From positions 1 through 13,421 of the forward strand of contig CAYSUS010000151.1 in the NCBI GenBank assembly GCA_964434165.1: a DNA stretch of 13,421 nt. Direction: 5' to 3'. Below are positions 1 to 8,129 of the stretch, in pieces; position 1 is the stretch's first letter, and each line of letters opens with the position of its first letter. The DNA comes from CAYSUS01 sp964434165 (GTDB lineage Bacteria; Planctomycetota; Planctomycetia; Pirellulales; Thermoguttaceae). The translations under genes were made by a program, and so were the position numbers. A model generated the notes under the pieces. That model made no database searches, was not told where the DNA came from, and saw only the letters and a list, made by a program, of their open reading frames with translations.

Positions 1-57
1 TCAGGCACGCGCAGCCCTCGATAAAGCACCAACAGCCTGAAACACTACACTAGCTTC

Positions 58-87
58 TTGACGGTCCTCTACCACCGGGGATAGGCT
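58..87 (+). promoter_or_regulatory. Possible promoter of the kinase-regulator operon
   Basis: TTGACG at 58-63 is close to the sigma-70 -35 consensus. With an 18-bp spacer the -10 position would be TAGGCT (82-87), a poor match. The stretch from 20 to 65 is richer in A and T than its surroundings. The kinase start is 100 bp further on. Confidence 0.25.
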
Positions 88-123
88 TGGCCGTAAGCAG
101 GTGGCGGGTATCTCTTGCCGGGG

Positions 124-145
124 CCTCAAGGGGCACTCCCTGAGG
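124..145 (+). promoter_or_regulatory. Leader hairpin before the kinase start
   Basis: CCTCA at 124-128 and GGG at 130-132 pair with CCC at 138-140 and TGAGG at 141-145, leaving A129 bulged and a 5-nt loop. The right arm overlaps TGAGGAGG (141-148), a strong Shine-Dalgarno-like sequence that lies about 38 bp before the chosen ATG, with an in-frame TTG at 169 between them. The stem could mask this purine block in the mRNA. A role is speculative. Confidence 0.25.
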
Positions 146-186
146 AGGCCAAGGCGACGCGCGACAGGTTGGGGAGCGCGCTGGTC

Positions 187-3100
187 ATGGCAGCGGAATC
201 GGGGGCGGACCTCCAAGGCGACGCGTCGTCGCGCCGATGGGGGCAGTTGCTTGGCGCGCTTGCCGCTCGGGCCGCGCTGGTGGACGATTCCGGACGCGTC
301 ACCGCGGTCAATCGTCCCTGGCGGGAGTACGCCGCCGCCGTCCTCCCCGATCCAGCCAGCCTGTGCGAGGGCGCCGACTACCTGGCGGTCTGCCGGGGCG
401 TCCCCGGGGAGGAGGGCGAGGTCGCCGGCCGCTTCGCCCGGGCCATCCAGGCGGCGATGTGCGGCCGGGGGCAGGCGTTTGAGGAGGAGTACGACTGCCA
501 CGCCCCCGACGGGCTCCAGTGGTTCCTCGGCCGCGTCACGCCCCTCGAGGACGACGGCCGGCGCATGGCGCTGGTCACCCACGAAGACGTCACCGAGCGG
601 CACTACCTCCACGAGCAGGCGGCGATCCTCGGCACGGTCTCCGAGTGGTTCCACGACCGCGACGCCCTGGAGGCCGTGTACGACGACCTGCTCGCGTTGC
701 TCTGCGAGCGATTCCGGTTCCCCATGGCCGCGGTCGAATACTGGGACCAGGCAGCGGGCGAGATGCTCTTCGTGGCCACGCGCGGGTTGGACGCCGGTCC
801 GCAGCCCCGCCGCGTGCCGGCCGAGGAGACGATCTCCGGCACCGTGGCCGCCAGCGGCCGCCCCGTCGCGACCAGCCAGGCCGGCCGCCGCGAGGACTAC
901 CGGTTCCCCTGGTTGAGGCGCCTGGGCGTTCAGAGCGTGATCTGCACCCCGCTCCGCTATCGCCACCGCGTGCTGGGCACGCTCTGCCTGGGCGACCGGG
1001 CCGCGCGCCGCGACGCGGAGCGCCTCCTGCCCACCATCCAGGTCATCGCCGACCACGTCGCCCTGGAGCTGGAGCGCAAGCGGCACGAGACCCGCTGGCT
1101 CGACACCTTGCAGTCGGCCCACGACGGGGTCTGGCTGGTGGATGCGGCGAGCGGACGCATCGAGCTGGTCAACGATACCTACTGCCAGATGAGCGGCTAC
1201 TCCCGCGAGGAACTCCTGGCGATGACGATCCAGGATCTCGACGCCGAGGAAGACCCGGAGGCCGTTCGCCGGCACTGCGAGAGAATCGTCGAACTGGGCT
1301 CGGACTGCTTCCAGACCCGACACCGCCGCCGCGACGGCACGCTTCTCGACCTGGAGGTCAGCGTCACCTTCGACCGCACCGAGAACCGCTTCTTCTCGGT
1401 GCTCCGCGACGTGGCCCAGCGGAGGCACCTGGAGGAGGAGCGGGAGATCACGATCCGTCTGCTGCGGATCATCAACGCCCGCAACGACCTCCGCGGCGTG
1501 ATGCATGAAGCCACGTCGCTTCTGCGAGGCTGGTTCGAGTGCGAGGCGGTCGGCATCCGGCTCCGCGAAGGGGACGACTTCCCGTACTTCGAGACCCGCG
1601 GGCTTTCCGAGGAGTTCGTCCAGGCGGAGAATTCGCTCTGCACGAGGGACGTTCAGGGGCAGCTCGTCCGCGACCTGGCAGGCAATCCCATTCTGGAGTG
1701 CATGTGCGGCAACGTCCTTTGCGGGCGGTTCGATCCCTCCAAGCCGTTCTTCACGGACCAGGGCAGCTTCTGGACCAACTCGACCTCGGAACTCCTGGCG
1801 AGCACCTCGGAGGCCAACCGCCAGGCCCGCACCCGCAACCGCTGCCACGGGGAGGGCTACGAGTCGGTGGCCCTGGTGCCGCTGCGCATGGGCGGCGAGA
1901 CCTTCGGCCTCGTTCAGCTCAACGATCGGCGCAAGGGGCGGTTTTCGGAAGCGACGATCGGCCTGCTGGAGCGGTTGGCCGACAGCCTGGCCGTGGCCCT
2001 GGGGCACCGCCGGTCGGAGGAGGCCCTGCGCCGTAGCGAGGAGCGGTTCCGCTTGCTCGTGGAGCACAGTCCGGCCATGATCTACCTGAAGGATGAGCAG
2101 GGCCGTCACGTGCTGGGAAACCCGGCCTGGGCCCGGCTCTTCGGCAAGCCTCCCGATCAGTTGCTCGGAACCACTGCGTTCGATCTCTTTCCGCGCCAGA
2201 CGGCGGAGCAGTTCGCGGCGAACGATCGCCAGGTCTTCGACCGCAACGCCACCATTGACACGGAAAAGTTCGGCCTCGGCCCCGACGGCCGCATGCACTG
2301 GTGGCAGGCGGTCAAGTTCCCGTTGACCGGTCCGGGCGGCGAGCGCCTCCTCGGCGGGTTCGCGGTGGATATCACCGAGCGCCGTTTGGCCGAGCAGTCG
2401 CTCGCCCGTAGCGAACAGCGGTTCCGCGCGATCTTCGACACCAGTCCCCTGGGCATCGCCCTGGTGGATCCTGAAACCCAGCGGATCCTCCAGGCCAACC
2501 GCTCCATCGCCGACCTGCTCGGCTACTCGGTCGAGGAGCTCACCCGACTGACGGTGATGGACATCACGCACCCGGAGGACATGGCCAAGGAGGTGGAGAG
2601 CATCGCGTCGGTCGTCGAACGGACCGAGCCCTCCTACAGCATCGAGAAGCGCTACCTGTGCAAGGACGGATCGACCCGCTGGGTCCACGTCACGGCCACG
2701 CTGCTGGCCTCCGAGGACGGCGGGCCCGAGCTGGGGCTGGGCCTGGTGGAGGACATCACCGAGCGGAAGAAGATCGAGGAGGCCCTGCGCCAAAACCGGG
2801 CCGTGCTGAGCAATTCGGAGCGGCTGGCGCTGGTCGGCGGATGGGGGTACGACTTCCGGTCCGGCCGCCTGCGGTTTTCCGACGGGTGGCACCGGATCCA
2901 CGGGACCCTGCCGGGATCGCAGATGACGCTGAGCGAGCTGCTCCCCATCGCGCATCCCGACGACATGCCGCGCGTGACCGAGGCGCTCGCCCGTTCGGCC
3001 AAGACCGGCGAGCCGTACCACGTGCAGCACCGCATTCTCCGGCAGGATACCGGCGAAGTGCGCGAGGTCCGCGCCTACGGCGAGGTGGAGATGGGGCCCG

Positions 3101-5481
3101 ACGGCAAGCCGGCGCGCATTTACGGCGCCGCCCAGGACGTGACGGATTGGGCCCGCCACGAGCGGTCGTTGCGCGAGAGCAAGGAGCACCTGCGGGGCCT
3201 GTTCGACAGCAGCCCGCTGGGCATCGCCACGGTCCGCCTGGAGGACTACCGGTTCCTTCAAGTCAACCCGGCCCTGTGCCGCATGCTCGGTTACACCGAG
3301 GACGAGCTCAAGCGTCTGTCGGTGCAGGACGTCACGCCCGCCGAAGATCTCCCCCTCGACGACAGCGGCCTGGAGGAGTTTCGCGCCGCGGGCCGCGCGG
3401 TCCGCTCCTACGAGAAGCGGCTGATCCGCAAGGACGGCGTGGCGCTGCCGGTGGCGATCTCCAGCGCGATCCTCTACGAAGGCCACTGGAGCCCCACGGC
3501 CGTGGTGGGATTCGTGGAGGACATCACCGCGCGCAAGCGCGGCGAGGCCCTCATCCACCTCGCCCGCGACCTGGCCGTGGCCCTCAGCTCGGCCGACAGC
3601 CTCGACGAGGGCCTGCGCCGGTGCCTCGAAGCGGCCGCGCGCGTGCAAGGGGTGGACGCCGCGGGGATCTACCTGGTGGACGAGCGGACCGGCGCGCTGG
3701 ACCTGGCGTGCCACGCCGGGCTCGGCGCCGAGTTCGCGGCCGCCGTGGGCCGGCGCGAGCGCGAATCGCCCAGCGTCGTCGCCGTGATGCGGGGCGACCC
3801 GATCTACACGAGCGTGGAGGAGTGGGCGAAGGAGGACCCCAGCCTGTTCCGGGCCGAAGGGTTGCGTTCGATCGGCGTGGTCCCCATCCGGCACCTGGGC
3901 CGGGTGATCGGATCGGTGAACGTGGCCTCGCGCGCCCTCGACGCGATTCCCGAGCCCGCGCGCGAGGCGGTCGAGACCGTGGCCGCGCACGCCGGCGGGG
4001 CGATGCACCGGCTGCGGGCCGAGGAGGCCGTGCGCGAGACGGAGCTGCGCATCCGGGCGCTTTTCGAGAACGTGCCGGTCGGCTTCTTCCACTCCACCCC
4101 CGAGGGCAAGTTCCTGTACGTCAACCCGGCCATCGCCGACACGCTCGGTTACGAGTCGCCGCAGGAGGTCGTCGAGACGGTCAACCGCACGTCCATCGCC
4201 GAGGCCTTGTACGAGGACCCCTCGCGCCGGCCCGCGCTGGTCGCCGAGGTCGCGTCGAGCGGCGGCTGGCGGGAGTACGAGAACCGCTACCGCCGCAAGG
4301 ACGGGCAGGTCATCGACGCGATCCTCTCCCTCTGCGAGCTGCCCGACCCGGCCACGGGGCGCCCCTGCCTGTTCGGGTTCGTCCAGGACGTGACCGAGCG
4401 CAAGCGCGCCGAGGAGGCCGTGCGCGAGAACGTTCGGCTGAACCAGATCCTGCTGGACGGCATGCCGTGCGTGGCCATGCTCATCCGCCCCCGGGAGCAC
4501 CGCATCGTGGCCTCCAACCGCGCGGCGGCGGAGCTCGGCGCGGTGCCCGGCCGGGTCTGTTACGCGTCGTTCCAGAACCGCGCCCAGCCGTGCCCGTGGT
4601 GCCTGGAGCCGAAGGTCTGGGCGACCGGCGCGGAGCAGCACCTGGAGTTCGAGAGCGGGGGCGTGATCTGGGACACCTACTGGAGCCCCGTCTCGGACGA
4701 CCTTTACTTCCACTACGCCTTCGACATGACCGCGCGTCGCCGGCAGGAAGAGCAGGTCGAGCAGATGCGGGTCCAGCTTGCGCACTTGGCGCGCCTGTCG
4801 GCGGGCGGCGAGATGCTCGCCGAGATCGCCCACGAGGTCAACCAGCCGCTGTACTCGATCACGAACTTCGCCAAGGCCTGCACGAACGTGCTCGCCTCGC
4901 CGCGGCCCGACCTGGCCAGGCTGGCCGAGTGGACGCGGGAGATCGCCGCGGAGGCGTCGCGCGCCGGCGAGGTGCTGCGGCGGTTCCGCAGCTTCGTGCG
5001 CCGCGGCGAGATCCAGCAGTCGGAGGCCGCCATCGACGCGCTGATTCGCGAGTCGATCGCCCTGTTGGGCTTCGAGAGCCGCCGGCAAAGCGTCGAGATC
5101 CGCGCGGAGACCGAGGCCGGGCTGCCGCTGGTGCGGATCGACCGCCTCCAGATCCAGCAGGTCCTGGTGAACCTGCTTCGCAACGCGATCGAGGCCGTCG
5201 AGGCCAGGCCGGTCGAGTGCCGCACGGTCGTGGTGCGGGCCTCGCACCGCGGCGGCCAGATCAAGGTCGTCGTCGAGGACCGCGGCGACGGCTTCTCCGC
5301 GGAGCAGGCCGCGCGCCTGTTCGAGCCCTTCTACACGACCAAGGCCCACGGCCTGGGCATGGGGCTTGCGATCAGCCGCACCATCGTGGAAGCTCATGGC
5401 GGTCGGTTGTGGGCCGAAGCCCGTCCGGAGGGAGGAGCCTCGCTGAACTTCACGTTGACGGTGTCCGAACGGGGGGGTTAG
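187..5481 (+). CDS. Giant soluble multi-PAS/GAF sensor histidine kinase (FixL-like)
   Basis: A 1764-residue cytoplasmic sensor kinase expected to autophosphorylate on His and pass the phosphate to the regulator encoded 5 bp downstream. Domains, approximate residues: PAS 20-138, GAF 145-301, PAS 302-420, GAF 421-613, PAS 615-738, PAS 739-868, PAS 869-993, PAS 994-1122, GAF 1123-1281, PAS 1283-1412, PAS 1413-1527, HisKA from about 1528, HATPase to the end. PAS domains end in the usual D-[IV]-T-[EA]-R type motif (EDITERKK, QDVTERKR). Catalytic landmarks are visible: EIAHEVNQPL with phospho-acceptor H1549, N box N1666, DRGDGF from D1698, and GLGMGL at 1722-1727. No membrane segment or receiver domain is seen. 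The GAF at 421-613 and the PAS at 1413-1527 carry clustered cysteines. The ATG at 187 was chosen for GGGGAG 10 bp upstream; an in-frame TTG at 115 would add 24 residues that match no domain. The ligand cannot be told from sequence. Confidence 0.96.
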   Translation: MAAESGADLQGDASSRRWGQLLGALAARAALVDDSGRVTAVNRPWREYAAAVLPDPASLCEGADYLAVCRGVPGEEGEVAGRFARAIQAAMCGRGQAFEEEYDCHAPDGLQWFLGRVTPLEDDGRRMALVTHEDVTERHYLHEQAAILGTVSEWFHDRDALEAVYDDLLALLCERFRFPMAAVEYWDQAAGEMLFVATRGLDAGPQPRRVPAEETISGTVAASGRPVATSQAGRREDYRFPWLRRLGVQSVICTPLRYRHRVLGTLCLGDRAARRDAERLLPTIQVIADHVALELERKRHETRWLDTLQSAHDGVWLVDAASGRIELVNDTYCQMSGYSREELLAMTIQDLDAEEDPEAVRRHCERIVELGSDCFQTRHRRRDGTLLDLEVSVTFDRTENRFFSVLRDVAQRRHLEEEREITIRLLRIINARNDLRGVMHEATSLLRGWFECEAVGIRLREGDDFPYFETRGLSEEFVQAENSLCTRDVQGQLVRDLAGNPILECMCGNVLCGRFDPSKPFFTDQGSFWTNSTSELLASTSEANRQARTRNRCHGEGYESVALVPLRMGGETFGLVQLNDRRKGRFSEATIGLLERLADSLAVALGHRRSEEALRRSEERFRLLVEHSPAMIYLKDEQGRHVLGNPAWARLFGKPPDQLLGTTAFDLFPRQTAEQFAANDRQVFDRNATIDTEKFGLGPDGRMHWWQAVKFPLTGPGGERLLGGFAVDITERRLAEQSLARSEQRFRAIFDTSPLGIALVDPETQRILQANRSIADLLGYSVEELTRLTVMDITHPEDMAKEVESIASVVERTEPSYSIEKRYLCKDGSTRWVHVTATLLASEDGGPELGLGLVEDITERKKIEEALRQNRAVLSNSERLALVGGWGYDFRSGRLRFSDGWHRIHGTLPGSQMTLSELLPIAHPDDMPRVTEALARSAKTGEPYHVQHRILRQDTGEVREVRAYGEVEMGPDGKPARIYGAAQDVTDWARHERSLRESKEHLRGLFDSSPLGIATVRLEDYRFLQVNPALCRMLGYTEDELKRLSVQDVTPAEDLPLDDSGLEEFRAAGRAVRSYEKRLIRKDGVALPVAISSAILYEGHWSPTAVVGFVEDITARKRGEALIHLARDLAVALSSADSLDEGLRRCLEAAARVQGVDAAGIYLVDERTGALDLACHAGLGAEFAAAVGRRERESPSVVAVMRGDPIYTSVEEWAKEDPSLFRAEGLRSIGVVPIRHLGRVIGSVNVASRALDAIPEPAREAVETVAAHAGGAMHRLRAEEAVRETELRIRALFENVPVGFFHSTPEGKFLYVNPAIADTLGYESPQEVVETVNRTSIAEALYEDPSRRPALVAEVASSGGWREYENRYRRKDGQVIDAILSLCELPDPATGRPCLFGFVQDVTERKRAEEAVRENVRLNQILLDGMPCVAMLIRPREHRIVASNRAAAELGAVPGRVCYASFQNRAQPCPWCLEPKVWATGAEQHLEFESGGVIWDTYWSPVSDDLYFHYAFDMTARRRQEEQVEQMRVQLAHLARLSAGGEMLAEIAHEVNQPLYSITNFAKACTNVLASPRPDLARLAEWTREIAAEASRAGEVLRRFRSFVRRGEIQQSEAAIDALIRESIALLGFESRRQSVEIRAETEAGLPLVRIDRLQIQQVLVNLLRNAIEAVEARPVECRTVVVRASHRGGQIKVVVEDRGDGFSAEQAARLFEPFYTTKAHGLGMGLAISRTIVEAHGGRLWAEARPEGGASLNFTLTVSERGG

Positions 5482-5486
5482 ACAAC

Positions 5487-6113
5487 ATGCAACAAGAAGC
5501 GACCGTGTTCGTAATCGACGACGACGAGCAGGCACGACGGTCGGTCTGCGCGCTGGTCGGATCGATGGGGCTCGCGGCGGAGGCCTTCGCCTCGGCCGAG
5601 GAGTTCCTCGCCAGCGACGCGCCGAGCCGGCCCGGGTGCGTGGTCACCGACCTTCGCATGCTGGGCATGAGCGGGCTGGAGCTTCAGGAGGCGCTCCACG
5701 CCCGCGGAGTCGCCGTGCCGATCATCATTCTCACCGCCTACGCCCGGACGCCGACCACCGTGCAGGCGATGCGGGGCGGGGCGGTCACGGTGCTGGACAA
5801 GCCCTACACGGACGACGACCTGTGGGGGGCGATCCGCAACGCCCTGGCCGAGGACGAGCGGCGGCGCCAGGCCCAGCGCCGCCGCGAGGAGCTGCAGGCC
5901 CGCATCGACTCCCTCACCCCGGCCGAGCGGCACGTCATGGAGCAGATCCTCCTCGGCAAGCCCAACAAGACCATCGCCGCGGAACTGGACGTGAGCATCC
6001 GCACGGTCGAGCATCGCCGCCACGAGGTGTTCAGCAAGTTGCAGGCCGGCTCGGTCGCCGAGCTGGTGCGGTTGGCCGTGGAGGCAGGGCTGGCGGCCCA
6101 GGTCCGCGAGTAA
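5487..6113 (+). CDS. FixJ/NarL-type response regulator with LuxR-type DNA-binding domain
   Basis: A 208-residue transcriptional response regulator, the usual length for the FixJ/TodT/NodW group. The N-terminal receiver domain (about 5-120) shows the acidic pocket D11-D12-D13, the phospho-acceptor D55 in VVTDLRM, T83 in ILTAY, and K105 followed by P106. A charged linker rich in Arg and Glu (121-141) leads to a LuxR/GerE helix-turn-helix: LTPAERHVMEQILLGKPNK from 143, then IAAELDVSIRTVEHRRHEVF, the expected recognition-helix region. It starts 5 bp after the kinase stop codon. Its probable ribosome-binding site is the run of seven G at 5471-5477 inside the end of the kinase gene, which suggests translational coupling. 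Phosphotransfer from the upstream kinase is inferred from this pairing, which is standard for FixL/FixJ-like pairs. Its target genes are unknown; the next gene, the oxidoreductase at 6339, has its own promoter-like box and could be one. Confidence 0.96.
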   Translation: MQQEATVFVIDDDEQARRSVCALVGSMGLAAEAFASAEEFLASDAPSRPGCVVTDLRMLGMSGLELQEALHARGVAVPIIILTAYARTPTTVQAMRGGAVTVLDKPYTDDDLWGAIRNALAEDERRRQAQRRREELQARIDSLTPAERHVMEQILLGKPNKTIAAELDVSIRTVEHRRHEVFSKLQAGSVAELVRLAVEAGLAAQVRE

Positions 6114-6148
6114 CCGGCAAAGGCCCCGGTGGGTCGAAGCCGTGGGGT

Positions 6149-6203
6149 CGAGAGCCTTCTCTCGGCGCGTGCCTTGGCCTGGTGGAGGGCGCTTTCGAGA
6201 AAG
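6149..6203 (+). repeat. Two short inverted repeats behind the response-regulator gene
   Basis: CGAGAG (6149-6154) and CTCTCG (6159-6164) form a 6-bp stem with a 4-nt loop 35 bp after the regulator stop codon. A second dyad, CTTTC-GA-GAAAG, lies at 6192-6203. Neither is followed by a T run, so a rho-independent terminator is not well supported. They could be operator sites for the gene at 6339, but no evidence separates these options. Confidence 0.25.
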
Positions 6204-6267
6204 GGCTGCCGGCCCCGCGCACTGACTCGGCGCGTCTTCCGTCTCCCGGCCCGGCGGCCTCGGCCCC

Positions 6268-6296
6268 TTTCGGGCGGGCGGCGATCGCGCTATAAT
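6268..6296 (+). promoter_or_regulatory. Promoter of the Gfo/Idh/MocA gene
   Basis: A perfect -10 hexamer TATAAT at 6291-6296 stands out in very GC-rich DNA. The -35 position at the ideal 17-bp spacing is TTTCGG (6268-6273), a weak match, so activation by a regulator is possible. Transcription would start near 6303, giving a leader of about 36 nt containing the strong AAGGAGG ribosome-binding site at 6326-6332. Confidence 0.55.
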
Positions 6297-6338
6297 CCGC
6301 GGTTTCCACGTACGACTGTTGCCCCAAGGAGGCCCACG

Positions 6339-7433
6339 ATGCCCAACTTCGGCTTCGGAATCATCGGCTGCGGCATGATCGCCGACTTCCACGCCAAGGC
6401 GATCGCCGACTGCCGCAACGCCCGACTGGTGGCCTGCTACGACCGCATCCCCAAGGCGGCCGACCGCCTGGCCGCCTCGACCGGCTGCACGGCCTACCAT
6501 GATCTGAAGGCCATGCTCGGCGATCCCGCGGTGGACGTGGTGACCGTCGGCACGCCCAGTGGGGCCCACATGGAGCCGGCCGTGGCCGCTGCCAGGGCGG
6601 GCAAGCACGTCATCGTGGAGAAGCCGCTGGAGATCACGCTCAAGCGTTGCGATAAGATCATCGAGGCCTGCGACAAGGCCGGCGTGGTCTGCTCGACCAT
6701 CTTCCCCTCGCGGTTCCACGACTCGAGCCAGACCCTGAAGAAGGCCATCGACCAGGGCCGCTTCGGCCAGCTCACGATGGGCGACGCCTACGTCAAGTGG
6801 TTCCGCACCCAGAAGTATTACGACAGCGGGGCATGGCGCGGCACCTGGGAGCTCGACGGCGGCGGGGCCCTGATGAACCAGGCCATCCACAGCGTCGATC
6901 TGCTCGCCTGGCTGATGGGCCCCGTGGCCGAGATCCGCGCGGCCACGGCCATGCTCGCCCACCAGCGGATCGAAGTGGAGGACACCGCCGTAGCCGCGCT
7001 GCGGTTCGAGAGCGGCGCCCTGGGCGTGATCGAGGCCACCACGGCCGCCTTTCCGGGCTACCTCAAGCGGATCGAGATCCACGGCTCGGCCGGCTCGGCC
7101 ATGATGGAGGAAGAGGACCTGGTGAAGTGGGACTTCGCCAAGACCCGCGCGGCCGACGCCGCGATCCACAAGGCCATGTCCGAGCAGAAGAGCGGCGGCG
7201 GCGGCGCGGCCGACCCCAAGGCCATCGGCCACCACGGCCACGCCCGGCAGTTCGCCGACGTGCTCAAGGCGATCCAGAAGGGCACCCAGCCGCTCATCGA
7301 CGGGCGCGAGGGGCGGCGGTCGGTGGAGATCATCCTGGCCATCTACCGGGCGGCCGAGACCGGCCGGAGCGTGTCGCTGCCGCTGGCCAGCGACCCGCCC
7401 CTGAAGGCCCGCAAGACGGGCGTGGGTGCGTGA
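6339..7433 (+). CDS. Gfo/Idh/MocA family NAD(P)-dependent oxidoreductase
   Basis: A 364-residue dehydrogenase of the Gfo/Idh/MocA family, whose members oxidise or reduce sugars, inositols and related polyols with NAD(P). The N-terminal Rossmann fold shows the nucleotide-binding loop GIIGCGMIADFHAKAI (7-22), an acidic D35 at the end of the second strand, GTPSGAH (71-77) and the family signature EKP at 94-96, whose Lys is normally catalytic. The C-terminal alpha/beta domain carries GGGALMNQAIHSVDLL (174-189), with H184 and D187 in the usual active-site positions. A flexible Gly-rich stretch (GGGG, then HHGHARQF) lies near 290-310. No signal peptide or Tat motif is present, so it is cytoplasmic, unlike many planctomycetal members. 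The ATG at 6339 is preceded by AAGGAGG six bases upstream, the best ribosome-binding site in the window; the frame is open further upstream to 6129, but that part is not protein-like. The exact substrate cannot be assigned. Confidence 0.96.
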   Translation: MPNFGFGIIGCGMIADFHAKAIADCRNARLVACYDRIPKAADRLAASTGCTAYHDLKAMLGDPAVDVVTVGTPSGAHMEPAVAAARAGKHVIVEKPLEITLKRCDKIIEACDKAGVVCSTIFPSRFHDSSQTLKKAIDQGRFGQLTMGDAYVKWFRTQKYYDSGAWRGTWELDGGGALMNQAIHSVDLLAWLMGPVAEIRAATAMLAHQRIEVEDTAVAALRFESGALGVIEATTAAFPGYLKRIEIHGSAGSAMMEEEDLVKWDFAKTRAADAAIHKAMSEQKSGGGGAADPKAIGHHGHARQFADVLKAIQKGTQPLIDGREGRRSVEIILAIYRAAETGRSVSLPLASDPPLKARKTGVGA

Positions 7434-8129
7434 AGCTCCCGTCGGCGGTTGCCCTGGGCGGTGCGGCCCGGCGGATCGACGCGCCCCCCCTGCCAGGCGC
7501 GACAACGCTGAAGTGGGGGTCCGCGCGCCGCGTGGGATCGCACTAGGCGTCCTGGGCCTGCTCGCGCAAACTTCTGTGGGAGCATCACTTGCCGCGTGCC
7601 GCCGCGCGGGCCGCCCTTCGAGTTGGTCAACGCAGGCGAGTTCTTCCAGGTCGGACCCCCCGGCTGAGCGTCGCGCGAACCAGCGCGCTTGGCGCAAGCT
7701 GTTTTCCTGCAAGGCGTTATGGTGCCTGAGGTCGCGCCGGCGGCCATCGTGATTGCGGGGAAGGGGCGCCATGAGGGCGGCCTCTGGGAGGGGGACGAAT
7801 CGGCGGATGACGGGGCGGTCCCGGGCTGCTCGGGCGGTTTCGGGCCCGGTCTGCCCAGGGGACGGCCGGCGCGGCGGGGCCGGACGGGGACCAGGAAGCA
7901 AGGTCCGGCCGGGCGAGGTACGCATGCGCCTGCAGCGCTCTTCTTTGCGAGAGGGCTTGGAGTGCCGCGATGCCCCGCATCGCGCCGTGGCGGGTGCTGA
8001 TGCACTACCGCGCCAGGGGCATTATCGCGAACGGAGCCGGGCGCCGCAAACGCGGAATTGGGCCAAGCTCGGCCGCATTCCTTGGCGGCTCAGTGAGGCC
8101 GCGAGCGCGGCCGGACCATCGGTTTCCGC
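7434..8129. other. Spacer without a recognisable gene between convergent genes
   Basis: This is the left part of the 995-bp gap between the + strand oxidoreductase and the - strand propeller gene. Open frames exist on both strands, but their products are Arg/Pro/Ala-rich and resemble no protein family. Visible structures are a C7 run near 7483-7490, a small stem with a T run at 7687-7705, an 8-bp inverted repeat (GGCCGGAC at 7878-7885 with GTCCGGCC at 7903-7910) and a GC-rich palindrome, GGCCGCGAGCGCGGCC, at 8097-8112. The region may be degraded coding DNA, as the remnant to its right suggests, but nothing in it can be named. Confidence 0.5.
7687..7705 (+). terminator. Weak rho-independent terminator candidate
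   Basis: GCTTG (7687-7691) and CAAGC (7695-7699) form a 5-bp stem with a GCG loop, followed by TGTTTT. An overlapping alternative stem, GCGCG (7673-7677) with CGCGC (7684-7688), precedes it. It is the only stem followed by a T run on the + strand downstream of the oxidoreductase, but it is short and lies 254 bp after that gene's stop codon. Confidence 0.25.

Noticed and set aside
2658..5486. A long + strand upstream extension of the response-regulator frame
   Set aside because: It overlaps the kinase in another frame and reads as Arg/Pro/Gly-rich nonsense; the receiver domain begins right after the ATG at 5487.
1..5535. An 1844-codon open frame on the - strand covering the whole kinase gene
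   Set aside because: It is a shadow of the GC-rich kinase gene. Its product is low-complexity Arg/Ala/Leu/Gly/Asp/His-rich with no family signature, while the + strand encodes unmistakable PAS, GAF, HisKA and HATPase motifs.
6129..6338. N-terminal extension of the oxidoreductase
   Set aside because: The Rossmann glycine motif starts a few residues after the ATG at 6339, which has an ideal ribosome-binding site; the extension would also span the TATAAT box.
5478..7925. An 815-codon - strand frame antisense to the regulator and oxidoreductase
   Set aside because: Low-complexity composition and no family match; both strands cannot be explained better than by the two recognised + strand genes.
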